A stretch of 55,768 nt of DNA from Acidimicrobiaceae bacterium (GCA_003141095.1 PLKM01000016.1:1-55768); one strand, 5' to 3'; shown: positions 24,093 to 32,508, counted from the stretch's first letter. A program made the numbers and translations. Notes: a model not told the origin generated them from the letters alone.

Positions 24093-25933
24093 TACTCGTC
24101 ACCTGACGTGGTTTGGGCCAGTACTTCGGCGTACAGCGGGGAGTTGGCGAGGAGCTCTTCGTGTGTGCCCGAGGCCACCACGCGCCCTTCGTCGAGCAGA
24201 ATCACCCGGCTGGCGAGGGCGATGGTGGAGATGCGGTGCGCGATGACAATGGTGGTGCGTTGGTGAAGGAGACGGCCCAGCGCTTCGTAGATCCCCGCCT
24301 CCACGTGCACGTCGATGGCGCTCGTGGCGTCGTCCAGGATCAGAATCGGCGGGTTCACGAGGAGCGTTCGAGCGATGGCGATTCGCTGGCGCTGTCCACC
24401 GGACAGGGTGTAGCCGCGTTCGCCGACGACCGTGTCGTAACCCTCGGGGAGGCGCACGATGAACTCGTGGGCGTTCGCAGCCTTTGCCGCCGCCTCGATG
24501 TCGTCGAACGACGCGTCGGGTTGGCCGTAGGCGATGTTGTCGCGAATTGAGATCGAGAACAGGAACGGCTCGTCGAGCACGACGCCGACGTTGGTCCTGA
24601 GCGAAGGCAGCGTGACGTCTCGAACGTCGTGGTCGTCAACGCACACCGATCCGTCGGCGACGTCGTAAAAGCGCGTGACGAGTCGAGCGACCGTCGATTT
24701 ACCAGATCCGGTCCGTCCCACGATCGCCACGGTCTCGCCGGCCGTGATGTGGGCGTCAAAGTCAGTGAGGATTTCGGCTCCGTTGGCGTATTCGAAGCGA
24801 ACGTGGTTGAAGTCGATGTCGCCCTCGACATCGACCAGGTCGAACGCACCGGGGCGCTCGACGATGTCGGGACTCTCGTCCAAGACTTCGAAGATACGCT
24901 CGGCGCTCGCCTTGGCGCGCTGACCCATCATGACGAGTTGACCCAGCATCATGAAGGGTGCCTGGAGCATCAAGAGATAGATGTTGAAGCTAAGGATGGC
25001 GCCAGGGCCCAAGTTCCCATGGAGCACCATCCAGCCGCCGAAGAAGAGGACCAGAGCGAGCCCGACTTGGGGAAGGTTCTGCACCCAGGGCGACCACAGG
25101 CCACGAATTTGGGCGTCCTTGATGTACGCCCACGCCACCCGTTCGGCGGCGTCGGCGAGACGATTCACCTCGGCCTCTTCCTGGGCGAAGGACTTCACCA
25201 CCCGCACGCCGTTGATGTTCTCGTCGACGATCGTCGCGACGTCGGCGAGGCGGGCCTGGGTGATCCACGAAATAGGAAAGAGCACCCGACGCATGCGGAT
25301 GCCCACGAAGTAGAGGACCGGCATGATGGTCATGGCAATGCAGGCCAAGAGGACGTTGATCGAGAGCATGAAGCCAAAGGCCAGGACGCCTATGGAGCAC
25401 TGCACGATGATCAGGGGGGCGAAGGTCGAGTACATCTGCACGCTTCGAATATCGCTGTTGGCCCGACTGATCAGTTGGCCCGACTGCACCCTGTCGTAGA
25501 AGGTGAATGAGAGCCAGGTGAGGTGCTCGTAGATGAGCGTGCGAAGGTCGGCCTCGACGTTGTAGGCGGTGTGATAGACGTACTGGCGTGAGATAATGCC
25601 CGTGATCCCCGCAATCACGCCGACGATCAGAATGTGCACGACGTCGGTGTGCAGGGCGCCCGAATTCTTGGTGAGCACGTTGTGGATGGCCCCGTTCAAC
25701 ATGTTCGGAACCAGCGTCTGGAACACCAGGCTGACAAATGACAGAGCAATCGCGGTGATGAAGGTCAATCGGTGCGACGCGATGATCGGCAGGATCCTTC
25801 GCCACCAGGCCAAGTTCCGGTCGCGCGAGATCTCCGCGCGTGGTCCCGGATAGTTGGAGCGGATGCCCCCAAGGGGATTGGCTTGAACCTGCTCTGGACC
25901 GTGCGAGGTACCGGTGCGGAGCGAAGAAGCCAT
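24092..25933 (-). CDS. ABC exporter half-transporter A (degenerate Walker B)
   Basis: The 613-aa protein has six membrane helices (about residues 45-330) and an ATPase domain with Walker A GRTGSGKST, a Q-loop changed to VVLDEPFLF, an intact LSGGQRQR signature, Walker B LILDDATSAID with Asp in place of the catalytic Glu, and H-loop IAHRI. With its partner it forms a heterodimer with one degenerate and one consensus ATP site, as in TM287/288 and BmrCD. The cargo (drug, lipid or peptide) is unknown. A TACGAT box exactly 6 nt before ATG 25933 suggests a leaderless message. Confidence 0.9.
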   Translation of the reverse strand: MASSLRTGTSHGPEQVQANPLGGIRSNYPGPRAEISRDRNLAWWRRILPIIASHRLTFITAIALSFVSLVFQTLVPNMLNGAIHNVLTKNSGALHTDVVHILIVGVIAGITGIISRQYVYHTAYNVEADLRTLIYEHLTWLSFTFYDRVQSGQLISRANSDIRSVQMYSTFAPLIIVQCSIGVLAFGFMLSINVLLACIAMTIMPVLYFVGIRMRRVLFPISWITQARLADVATIVDENINGVRVVKSFAQEEAEVNRLADAAERVAWAYIKDAQIRGLWSPWVQNLPQVGLALVLFFGGWMVLHGNLGPGAILSFNIYLLMLQAPFMMLGQLVMMGQRAKASAERIFEVLDESPDIVERPGAFDLVDVEGDIDFNHVRFEYANGAEILTDFDAHITAGETVAIVGRTGSGKSTVARLVTRFYDVADGSVCVDDHDVRDVTLPSLRTNVGVVLDEPFLFSISIRDNIAYGQPDASFDDIEAAAKAANAHEFIVRLPEGYDTVVGERGYTLSGGQRQRIAIARTLLVNPPILILDDATSAIDVHVEAGIYEALGRLLHQRTTIVIAHRISTIALASRVILLDEGRVVASGTHEELLANSPLYAEVLAQTTSGDE

Positions 25934-25939
25934 TGGTGA

Positions 25940-25945
25940 ATCGTA
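25940..25945 (-). promoter_or_regulatory. -10 box for a leaderless ABC-exporter transcript
   Basis: TACGAT on the minus strand, followed by 6 nt and ATG 25933. It matches the spacing seen before ten other starts in this window. Confidence 0.5.
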
Positions 25946-26013
25946 CCGGCCAGGTAGAAACCTGCTTCAGTCTGCGCCGCCCGGGGTTCTCGACATTCGC
26001 ACGAGTGGCGGCG

Positions 26014-26019
26014 TAGTCT
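26014..26019 (+). promoter_or_regulatory. -10 box for leaderless upp transcript
   Basis: TAGTCT, then 6 nt, then GTG 26026. There is no ribosome-binding site between them. Confidence 0.5.
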
Positions 26020-26025
26020 GACCTC

Positions 26026-26667
26026 GTGCCTTCACCGCTTATCGTCAACCACCCCATTGTGGCGGACAAGATCCGTCAACTGCGTGACGCCACCACCTCG
26101 AACGCGGACTTTCTCCGCTTGGCCGGCGAGATCTCGCGATTCGTGGCCTACGAAGCATTCCGCGAGATGCCCGTCACCGCGACCACGGTGGATACGCCCG
26201 TCGTGAAAGGCGCTGCGGCCGTTCGAATCGAGAAGCAGTTCGTGATCGTGCCCATCCTTCGAGCCGGTTTGGGGATGATCCCCGCGGTGCAAGAGGTACT
26301 GCCCCGCCATCGGGTGTGTCTGGTGGGACTGCGTCGCAACGAGTCGACACTCCTGCCCGACGTCTACCTCGACGGACTGCCCGACGAGTTGGAGAGCGCC
26401 CCGGTGGTGCTCTGCGACCCCATGCTCGCCACCGGTGGATCGCTCGTCTGCGTGCTCGACATGCTGCGCCAGCGCGGGGCGGGAGAAATCACCGTGCTCT
26501 GTCTCATCGCGGCCCAGCCGGGGATTGACTTCGTCACGTCGCGCCACCCCGACGTGCAGATCGTCGCCGCGGCCCTTGACACCGAACTCACTGAAATTGG
26601 TTACATCACCCCGGGCCTCGGCGACGCCGGTGATCGACTATTCGGGCCGCCCGTTCGTTTGCACTAG
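26026..26667 (+). CDS. upp: Uracil phosphoribosyltransferase
   Basis: The 213-aa protein converts uracil and PRPP to UMP. It has the Upp N-terminus (LIVNHPIVADKIRQLRDATTSNADFLRLAGEISRFVAYEA), VPILRAGLGMIPAVQEVLP, the PRPP motif VVLCDPMLATGGS, and the uracil-binding end TELTEIGYITPGLGDAGDRLFG. The GTG start fits a leaderless promoter. Its stop overlaps by 2 nt the stop of the convergent cytosine deaminase gene. Deaminase and Upp together take cytosine to UMP. Confidence 0.93.
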   Translation: MPSPLIVNHPIVADKIRQLRDATTSNADFLRLAGEISRFVAYEAFREMPVTATTVDTPVVKGAAAVRIEKQFVIVPILRAGLGMIPAVQEVLPRHRVCLVGLRRNESTLLPDVYLDGLPDELESAPVVLCDPMLATGGSLVCVLDMLRQRGAGEITVLCLIAAQPGIDFVTSRHPDVQIVAAALDTELTEIGYITPGLGDAGDRLFGPPVRLH

Positions 26668-27134
26668 AGCCCGATGTCCTCGTGCCACAACTCGGGGTGC
26701 TCGTGTATGAACGTCGCCAGCAACTCGGTGCACGCGGGGTCGTCGAGGATGATGATCTCCACCCCGTACTCGCCCAACCAGTCGTGGCCGCCGTGGAAGT
26801 TCTCCGCCTCACCAATCACCACGGCACCAATGTTGAACTGGCGCACGAGTCCCGAGCAGTACCAACACGGGGACAGTGTCGTCACCATCACGGTGTCGGC
26901 GTAGTCGCGCCGGCGTCCCGCGCGACGAAATGCGTCAGTTTCGGCGTGCACCGATGCGTCGTGTTCTTGAACTCGACGATTGTGGCCCGATCCGAAAAGG
27001 ACGCCATCGCGCGAAAACAGCGCAGCCCCAATGGGTATCCCGCCCTCCTCGAGACCCTTCACGGCCTCGTCGTAGGCCGTAACCAAGAACTCTCGAGCCA
27101 GATGGATGTCGAGAGGCGCCCGAGGGGAACTCAT
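26664..27134 (-). CDS. Cytosine deaminase of the yeast Fcy1 / CDA-fold type
   Basis: The 156-aa protein has zinc ligands H63, C90 and C93 with catalytic E65 (VHAETDA and TTLSPCWYC). Its whole C-terminal third, VVIGEAENFHGGHDWL, then GVEIIILDDPACTELL and HPELWHEDIGL, resembles yeast cytosine deaminase, including the closing EDIG residues. The length (yeast enzyme 158 aa) also agrees. It is unrelated to the larger bacterial CodA amidohydrolases. The start at 27134 is chosen because the upstream extension to 27278 covers a divergent gene; CATACT lies 6 nt upstream. Guanine or another base is an alternative substrate, but the tail favours cytosine. Confidence 0.82.
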   Translation of the reverse strand: MSSPRAPLDIHLAREFLVTAYDEAVKGLEEGGIPIGAALFSRDGVLFGSGHNRRVQEHDASVHAETDAFRRAGRRRDYADTVMVTTLSPCWYCSGLVRQFNIGAVVIGEAENFHGGHDWLGEYGVEIIILDDPACTELLATFIHEHPELWHEDIGL

Positions 27135-27140
27135 GGAATC

Positions 27141-27148
27141 AGTATGCT
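27141..27148. promoter_or_regulatory. Overlapping back-to-back -10 boxes for deaminase and phosphoribosyltransferase
   Basis: On the minus strand CATACT (27141-27146) is exactly 6 nt before the deaminase ATG. On the plus strand TATGCT (27143-27148) is 8 nt before GTG 27157. The two boxes share four bases, so transcription in the two directions may be mutually exclusive. Confidence 0.4.
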
Positions 27149-27156
27149 CCAACATC

Positions 27157-27765
27157 GTGGGCGAACGAACGTATTCAGTTGAGATCGGTACCCAGCGAGT
27201 TGATCTGCCGGTAGTGCCCTTGAGCGAGCAACTCGCCCTCGCCCTTCTTATTACGGTCGACATGGGCGTGAAATTCATGTCCCAGGCCGGTCTCGAGCTG
27301 GCTGAAATACTGCGTCCCTACGACGTCGACATCGTCGCGACCGTCGCGACGATGGGAATTCCGCTGGCAGTTGAAGTGACTCGACACCTGGGTCTCGATC
27401 AGTACGTGACCTTGCACAAGACCCCGAAGATTCATTTAGCCGACGCCGTCTTCGAGCCCGTTCGTTCAATAACGACCGATGCCGACCAGCGGCTTCTCTT
27501 CGACCGAGCTCGAGTCAAGGACGTCGAGGGAAAGCGCGTGGCGATTGTCGATGACGTGATCTCGACCGGTGCCTCCACCGGCGCGTCGCTTCGCTTGCTG
27601 CGCCGTGTCGACGCCAACATTGTCTGCATTGGCACACTCGTCACCGAAGCGTCGCTCTGGCGAGAAGCCCTAGGCAACGACGCCCAGATGGTGAGGGCCT
27701 TAGGGTCAATTCCTGTGTTTCGACCCGACGGCTCGGGTGGCCTCGTCGAGGACTGGGTCGGCTGA
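27157..27765 (+). CDS. Phosphoribosyltransferase (adenine/xanthine type, COG0503-like)
   Basis: The 202-aa protein has the type I PRTase PRPP loop VAIVDDVISTGASTGASLRLL, preceded by a substrate hood VVPLSEQLALALLITVDMGVKF. Further segments are VDIVATVATMGIPLAVEVTRHLGLDQYVTLHKTPKIHL and a C-terminal ALGSIPVFRPDG. It probably salvages a purine base to its nucleotide; the base is uncertain. GTG 27157 is preferred (8 nt after TATGCT). ATG 27133, preceded by AGGGG, would add 8 residues but would overlap the deaminase start codon in a shared CATG. A strong terminator follows. Confidence 0.82.
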   Translation: MGERTYSVEIGTQRVDLPVVPLSEQLALALLITVDMGVKFMSQAGLELAEILRPYDVDIVATVATMGIPLAVEVTRHLGLDQYVTLHKTPKIHLADAVFEPVRSITTDADQRLLFDRARVKDVEGKRVAIVDDVISTGASTGASLRLLRRVDANIVCIGTLVTEASLWREALGNDAQMVRALGSIPVFRPDGSGGLVEDWVG

Positions 27766-27776
27766 ACTTTCGAGTG

Positions 27777-27812
27777 CGCCGATCCCCGGGCGAGAAGGCC
27801 CGGGGCTCGGCG
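27777..27812. terminator. Bidirectional terminator hairpin
   Basis: CGCCGATCCCCGGGC pairs with GCCCGGGGCTCGGCG around a GAGAAG loop with one mismatch. It lies between the phosphoribosyltransferase stop and the convergent NCS1 permease stop. Confidence 0.85.
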
Positions 27813-27826
27813 TCTCTTCGACCGAT

Positions 27827-29374
27827 CTAGATCGTTGGCTCGAGTTCTTTTTGGCGCTTGACCTGCTTGGCCACATTCCCGGTCGCCTTTTCGAGCAGGA
27901 AGTAGATCAGACCGGCGACGATGATGCCCGTAGGGACCGAGAAGTCCGCACCTCCGAACCAACCGGCCGAACCGCAGTCGGCGACCTTCGTCCCCGCACA
28001 GTAGAAGGCGTTGAAGTGGTTGGAAATCGGCGTCATCCAGTGGAAGGGAAAGCCCACGGGAGGCGGAGCCTTCGAGAAGGCGAGCGTCGCGGTCACTACG
28101 CCGACCACGAACGCCGCGATGGCGTTCCAATTGATGCCCGACGATCCGGTGAAGTACAAACCGCCCTTGTCGGTGCGTTGCAGTTCGGCGGCGTTGTAGC
28201 GGAACCTGCGCATCATCCAGTCCATTAAGTAGATGCCCAGCCATGGGGCGATCCACAAGATGATGACCCCGACGAACTCCTTCATGTAGAGCGAGAACGT
28301 TGACTGGAACTCGGCCCAGATCGTGAGCCCGCACGCGATGAAGCTGTCGAGCACGACGGCCTGGTAACGCTTCAATCGAAGACCCATTGCCTGCAGCGAG
28401 ACGCCGGAGGAGTAGAGGTCGAGGGAGTTGATCCCGAAGAGCTGCACTATGGCGAACACCATGAAGAGCACCACCACCCAGCTCGGAATGTAGTGCTGGC
28501 TGCGAAAGGCCTCGAAGGGATTCGCTCCGTTCCACACAGTGCTGGTCGAGAGGAAGGTAAAAGTAAGGGCGCCGAGAATCATCATGAGGATCTCCGGAAT
28601 GGCGGTGCCAAGGAAGATCCAGCCCACGATGGCGCCCTTCTTGGCGTCGCGAGGCACGTACCGGCTGTAGTCGTTGCCGCACTCGGTCCAGCCGAGTCCC
28701 GAGAGAGCGAAGACAAAGGCGAGCCCCGCGGTGTAGAGCTGCCAACCGCCGAGGAATCCCTTGTCACTCGCGCTGCCGTGCTTGATGTCGTAGATGGCGA
28801 GCACCACAAATATCGCCCCGAAGGGGATGATGAGGGCGCGAAGGACCTTCACCATCGTCGCGTGACCGAGGTAGGGCATGACGGCTTGGATCGTCGCGGC
28901 CAAGATGATGAAGATCACCTTCAGCGGAGTCGAGACGTGAATGCCGGCCATCTGGCACAGGACGATGACGGCCCCGACGATGAGAATGAGCCCCTCGGTT
29001 TCAAAACCCAACTGCGTGATCCAGTTGAAAAAGCTGACGAGTTTCGATCCTCGCGATCCGAAAGCGGCTCGGCTGATCGCGAAGGCCGTGGTGCCGGTCT
29101 CGGGGCCCTGCAGCGACGCCAGGCCGAGCAGGAAGAACGAGAGGTTTCCGAAGATGATGATGGTGAGCGCGGTGTAGAAGCTGAACCCGAAGCCCATGAG
29201 CAGCGCTCCGTAGACGAAGTACTCAACGTTGATCGCCGAGCCCGTCCAAAGAGCGCCGATGTTGCGCGGCGTCGCCCATCGTTCATTCTCTGGAATGAAG
29301 TCGATGCCGTGCGTTTCGACTCGGAAAGCCTGGTCTCCAGACGAACCGTCGTGCGATTCCAATACTGATGCCAC
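27827..29374 (-). CDS. NCS1-family cytosine/purine permease
   Basis: The 515-aa protein has about 12 helices and NCS1 signatures: an N-terminal FIPENERWATPRNIGALWTGSAINVEYFVYGALLMGFG, LASLQGPETGTTAFAISRAAFG, GFETEGLILIVGAVIV, and GLGWTECGNDYSRYVP. It probably takes up cytosine, a purine or a related base, matching the salvage genes beside it. GTG 29374 is chosen because GGGAGG stands 9 nt before it; the open frame to 29497 is not protein-like. The longer hydrophilic loop near residues 445-470 carries several cysteines and glycines. Confidence 0.87.
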   Translation of the reverse strand: MASVLESHDGSSGDQAFRVETHGIDFIPENERWATPRNIGALWTGSAINVEYFVYGALLMGFGFSFYTALTIIIFGNLSFFLLGLASLQGPETGTTAFAISRAAFGSRGSKLVSFFNWITQLGFETEGLILIVGAVIVLCQMAGIHVSTPLKVIFIILAATIQAVMPYLGHATMVKVLRALIIPFGAIFVVLAIYDIKHGSASDKGFLGGWQLYTAGLAFVFALSGLGWTECGNDYSRYVPRDAKKGAIVGWIFLGTAIPEILMMILGALTFTFLSTSTVWNGANPFEAFRSQHYIPSWVVVLFMVFAIVQLFGINSLDLYSSGVSLQAMGLRLKRYQAVVLDSFIACGLTIWAEFQSTFSLYMKEFVGVIILWIAPWLGIYLMDWMMRRFRYNAAELQRTDKGGLYFTGSSGINWNAIAAFVVGVVTATLAFSKAPPPVGFPFHWMTPISNHFNAFYCAGTKVADCGSAGWFGGADFSVPTGIIVAGLIYFLLEKATGNVAKQVKRQKELEPTI

Positions 29375-29605
29375 TTGAGTGGTCCTCCCTAATAGATGGT
29401 GTTCAGTTGATACATCTTCGTGAGGCGCTAGACGTACGCGCCCAGTATGTCCGATAAATGCCGCGAAACAAGGAGTTGTGTGTCCGTTTCGTGACACTTT
29501 CCTTATTTAGTGGGTTCTTAGGCTCCCCCTAAAACCCTCAAAAACTGTGCCGCCAAGATGGTCATGCCTCGAAATACGTCGAGGTGTTGTCAGAAAGGTC
29601 CCCCC

Positions 29606-30358
29606 ATGTACCGCACAACAAAGAAGAAGCTCGTGAAGCGGGTCGGCGTATCCGCCGTAATTGCTCTGGGCGCCCTCGCTACTGGAGCCGGCGTCGCGAG
29701 CGCCGCGCCGTCATCCGCGAAAGGCACCTCCGCGACGGTCGCCTCGAGCCGAGAAAGCGCTCACGCAACCGTGCCGGGCCCTGGTTCGAGGTGCGCCCCA
29801 GGAGCGGGTGGGGTGGTCAGTGCGCTCACCAGCTCCTCGATCACCGTCGTGGACCCGAGCGGTACTTCGACCACGTTTAGCATTTCCTCGGCAACGACCG
29901 TGACCAAAGATCGTGCGATCGCCGCTGTTTCGGACCTGGCCGTCGGTGACCAGGTTCGAATCACTCCCACGGGGGCTGGTTCGACCACCGCGCAGAGTAT
30001 CGACATTGAACAGCCGAGCGTGATGGGCACGGTCACGGCCGTGAGCGGCGACACGATTACGGTCAGCGGCCCCAATGGCACCAGCGAAACCGTCGTGGTG
30101 AGCGGTGCAACGACTTACACGAAGAGTGGCGCCAGCGCCACGCTGGCCGACATCGCGGTTGGCACGTGGATCTTCGCCGAGGGCAACTTCTCCACGGGCA
30201 GCACGACGAACCTTGACGCCACGACGGTTGGCGTTGGCGTCGGTCAGGGACAACCTGGCGGAGGTCAAGTCGATCAGGGACAACCTGGCGGAGGTCAACC
30301 GTACGGACCAAACCCCCAGGGTGGCGGCCCCAGTCCCGCGTTCGCGCACGTTCGTTGA
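29606..30358 (+). CDS. Secreted DUF5666-type repeat protein with Gly/Gln/Pro-rich tail
   Basis: ATG 29606 follows AGAAAGG. A Sec signal peptide is clear: basic MYRTTKKKLVKRVG, a hydrophobic core VSAVIALGALATGAGVASA, and an Ala-x-Ala cleavage site near residue 33. The mature protein holds two related beta-rich units (about residues 67-130 and 136-195; GGVVSALTSSSITVVDPSGTS and MGTVTAVSGDTITVSGPNGTS), each of the small all-beta DUF5666 kind. The last 50 residues are a low-complexity tail with GQPGGGQ repeats. It is exported, with unknown function, and is followed by a hairpin. Confidence 0.78.
   Translation: MYRTTKKKLVKRVGVSAVIALGALATGAGVASAAPSSAKGTSATVASSRESAHATVPGPGSRCAPGAGGVVSALTSSSITVVDPSGTSTTFSISSATTVTKDRAIAAVSDLAVGDQVRITPTGAGSTTAQSIDIEQPSVMGTVTAVSGDTITVSGPNGTSETVVVSGATTYTKSGASATLADIAVGTWIFAEGNFSTGSTTNLDATTVGVGVGQGQPGGGQVDQGQPGGGQPYGPNPQGGGPSPAFAHVR
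30244..30298 (+). repeat. Two-copy 30-bp tandem repeat coding for the GQPGGGQ tail
   Basis: The 25-mer beginning TCAGGGACAACCTGG at 30244 recurs exactly at 30274, a period of 30 bp. It lies in frame and encodes the repeated (V/D)QGQPGGGQ segments of the secreted protein. A recent duplication is likely. Confidence 0.8.
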
Positions 30359-30374
30359 TAGGGGCGAATTAGAT

Positions 30375-30416
30375 TTCAGGGTCCGGGCGTCCCCCCCTTT
30401 GCGCCCGGGCCCTGAA
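30375..30416 (+). terminator. Hairpin after the secreted protein gene
   Basis: TTCAGGGTCCGGGCG pairs with CGCCCGGGCCCTGAA around a C-rich 12-nt loop. There is no T run after it, so it may be a weak or Rho-assisted terminator, or an mRNA end stabiliser. Confidence 0.6.
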
Positions 30417-30553
30417 GTAGTAGTGATTTCGTTGTCTGGCCATTGTCAAGAAGAAGTAATCAAGTAGTTCTTGTAATACCTCAACTTCTTGCTATGTTTC
30501 CCCCAGAGGAGATTCCACACAAGGTGGTTTTTCTGGGGGAAAGCAGGATCAAG

Positions 30554-32449
30554 ATGTCATCCACGTTCGATCGTCGATCGTTCCTTACGCATTCAGCCGC
30601 GACCATTGGTGGCGTTGCAATGGCGGGGAGCGTCGTAGATGGTTTACTGGCAACTGTGGCGGGGGCGACCACGGGCATCAGTAATGCCAAGCCAAAACTG
30701 GGCGGTACGCTCACCGTCGGATTAATTTCCGATGTTCCGAACTATCACGTCTTTAACGGATCGCAGGGCAAGATGGACGCCTCGGGATTCTGTGTGGCGA
30801 ACGCGCTGTACGACCCGCTCTTCGTGATGGCCTTCAACGGCACCTCGTGGCTGCCGATGCTGGCTCTTTCGGCGACACCGAACGCGAATTACACGGTATG
30901 GACGATCAAGTTGCGTCATGGTGTGCACTTCACGAACGGTGACCCGTTCAATTCGGCCATTGTGGTCGCGAACTACACCGCCGCAGCCGCCGACCCCACC
31001 GTAGGATTGGCGATTCAGCCGATTATCAAGTCGGTGACGGCGATCGACGAGTACACCGTTGCCTACAACATGGTCATCCCGTTCTCGACCTACCCGACCA
31101 ACCTGGCCGAGCAGCAGATCGCCTACATGGCGCACCCGTCGTCGATGGTCGCTGGCTACAGCGGGAACCCAATTGGCACTGGGCCTTTCAAGGTGAAGTC
31201 GTGGCAGGTGGGAGTGGAGTCCCAGTTCGTGAAGAACACCGGCTACTGGCGCAAGGACTCGGCTGGTCGTAAGTTGCCGTACCTTTCGGGCGTGAACTTC
31301 AAGACGATCCCGGACAACCCCACGCGCAACTCCGCCCTCCAGTCGGGCAGCGTTGACATGGTGCTTCAACAAGACGGATCGAGCATCGCCGCTCTTAAGA
31401 AGATGAAGGGCATCAAGTACGTGACCGACATTGGCGCGCCGCGTGACCCCTCGGTCAACTGTCTGATCATGAACACCACCGGAACAATGAACCAGTACTT
31501 CTGCTGGGCCGGGGAGTTCGCCACCGCGGGCATACCCGGTACGTTGCCCTACATCTTGAAGGGCCAGGCTGCGCCCGCGGCCGTGCAGTTGGCGGACTAC
31601 GAAGGTACCTTGGGGGCGGTGGACCCATCGTCCTTGACGTGGAACACCAAGTTGAAGCCGGTGGTGAGCGACGTGAACATACGTACGGCCTGCGCCATGG
31701 CGATCAATCGCACGACCTACTTCAAGGACATTGACGGCGGAGTGGGAGCTGTTGCGGACGGCGTATACCGTCACGACTCGCCCTACTACAAGAACCCGAA
31801 CTACCCCGCCTACAACCCGAGCAAGGCCAAGTCATTGGTCGACGCGTATAAGTCAGCGAACAACGTCACTTCGGTGGGCTTTGTCATAGACATTGTCTCG
31901 GGTGACTCTTCGGCGCAGAAGCAGTTCGCGTTCTTCCAGCAGCAGTTGGCCGCGGTGGGCATCACGGTGACGCCACGTCCCTCGGTTCAGAGCACGCTGA
32001 TCAATAACGTGATCTACGGTGAGTACGACTGCGCCACGTGGAACCAGTTCGGCGGCGTTGACCCCTCACTCAACTATGTGTGGTTCCTCTCCCTGTCAGC
32101 GACCGCGTCGCCGACCGCTGGTGGCCTGGGCATGTCCGCGGTCCCAGCGGGAACCTTCATAGCTGGAGCGGTCAACTTCGCGCACCTGGGCGATCCCGTC
32201 ATCGAGTCGGCGATGCTTGCTGCTTTGGCGGCCCGTCCGGGCTCGTCGGCGCAGAAGAACAACTGGGCGGCCATTAACTCGCAGTTCTCGAAGGATATTC
32301 CTTACCTGTTCCTCGACATCACGGTCACCGCCTGGGGGGCACGTCCGAACGTGCAGAACTGGGCGGTCAGCACGGCTGCGGACGGCCGGACTCGCACGCT
32401 CACCTTCGATGGTGGTTCGTCGCGATGGGACCAAACCTGGGTGAAGTAG
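30554..32449 (+). CDS. Tat-exported ABC substrate-binding protein, family 5 (oligopeptide/nickel type)
   Basis: The 631-aa protein starts with a twin-arginine signal: DRRSFLTHSAATIGGVAM (RRxFL). The mature part has family-5 binding-protein hallmarks: GGTLTVGLISDVPN near the start, LRHGVHFTNGDPFNSAIVVANY, the GTGPFKVKSW motif, and NIRTACAMAINRT toward the C-terminal lobe. Such proteins deliver peptides, opines, or chelated metals to an ABC importer. No permease or ATPase gene lies nearby, so the rest of the importer is encoded elsewhere or is lost. ATG 30554 is chosen because the signal peptide begins just after it. A UUCG-loop terminator follows. Confidence 0.88.
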   Translation: MSSTFDRRSFLTHSAATIGGVAMAGSVVDGLLATVAGATTGISNAKPKLGGTLTVGLISDVPNYHVFNGSQGKMDASGFCVANALYDPLFVMAFNGTSWLPMLALSATPNANYTVWTIKLRHGVHFTNGDPFNSAIVVANYTAAAADPTVGLAIQPIIKSVTAIDEYTVAYNMVIPFSTYPTNLAEQQIAYMAHPSSMVAGYSGNPIGTGPFKVKSWQVGVESQFVKNTGYWRKDSAGRKLPYLSGVNFKTIPDNPTRNSALQSGSVDMVLQQDGSSIAALKKMKGIKYVTDIGAPRDPSVNCLIMNTTGTMNQYFCWAGEFATAGIPGTLPYILKGQAAPAAVQLADYEGTLGAVDPSSLTWNTKLKPVVSDVNIRTACAMAINRTTYFKDIDGGVGAVADGVYRHDSPYYKNPNYPAYNPSKAKSLVDAYKSANNVTSVGFVIDIVSGDSSAQKQFAFFQQQLAAVGITVTPRPSVQSTLINNVIYGEYDCATWNQFGGVDPSLNYVWFLSLSATASPTAGGLGMSAVPAGTFIAGAVNFAHLGDPVIESAMLAALAARPGSSAQKNNWAAINSQFSKDIPYLFLDITVTAWGARPNVQNWAVSTAADGRTRTLTFDGGSSRWDQTWVK

Positions 32450-32468
32450 TCCGACGTATCGAATCCTC

Positions 32469-32498
32469 AAGAGAGCGGCGCTTCGGCGCCGCTCTCTT
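32469..32498. terminator. UUCG-tetraloop terminator
   Basis: AAGAGAGCGGCGC, loop TTCG, then the exact complement GCGCCGCTCTCTT, followed by GCTTTT. It ends the binding-protein gene; the convergent MFS gene ends 11 bp beyond. Confidence 0.88.
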
Positions 32499-32508
32499 GC
32501 TTTTGGGG

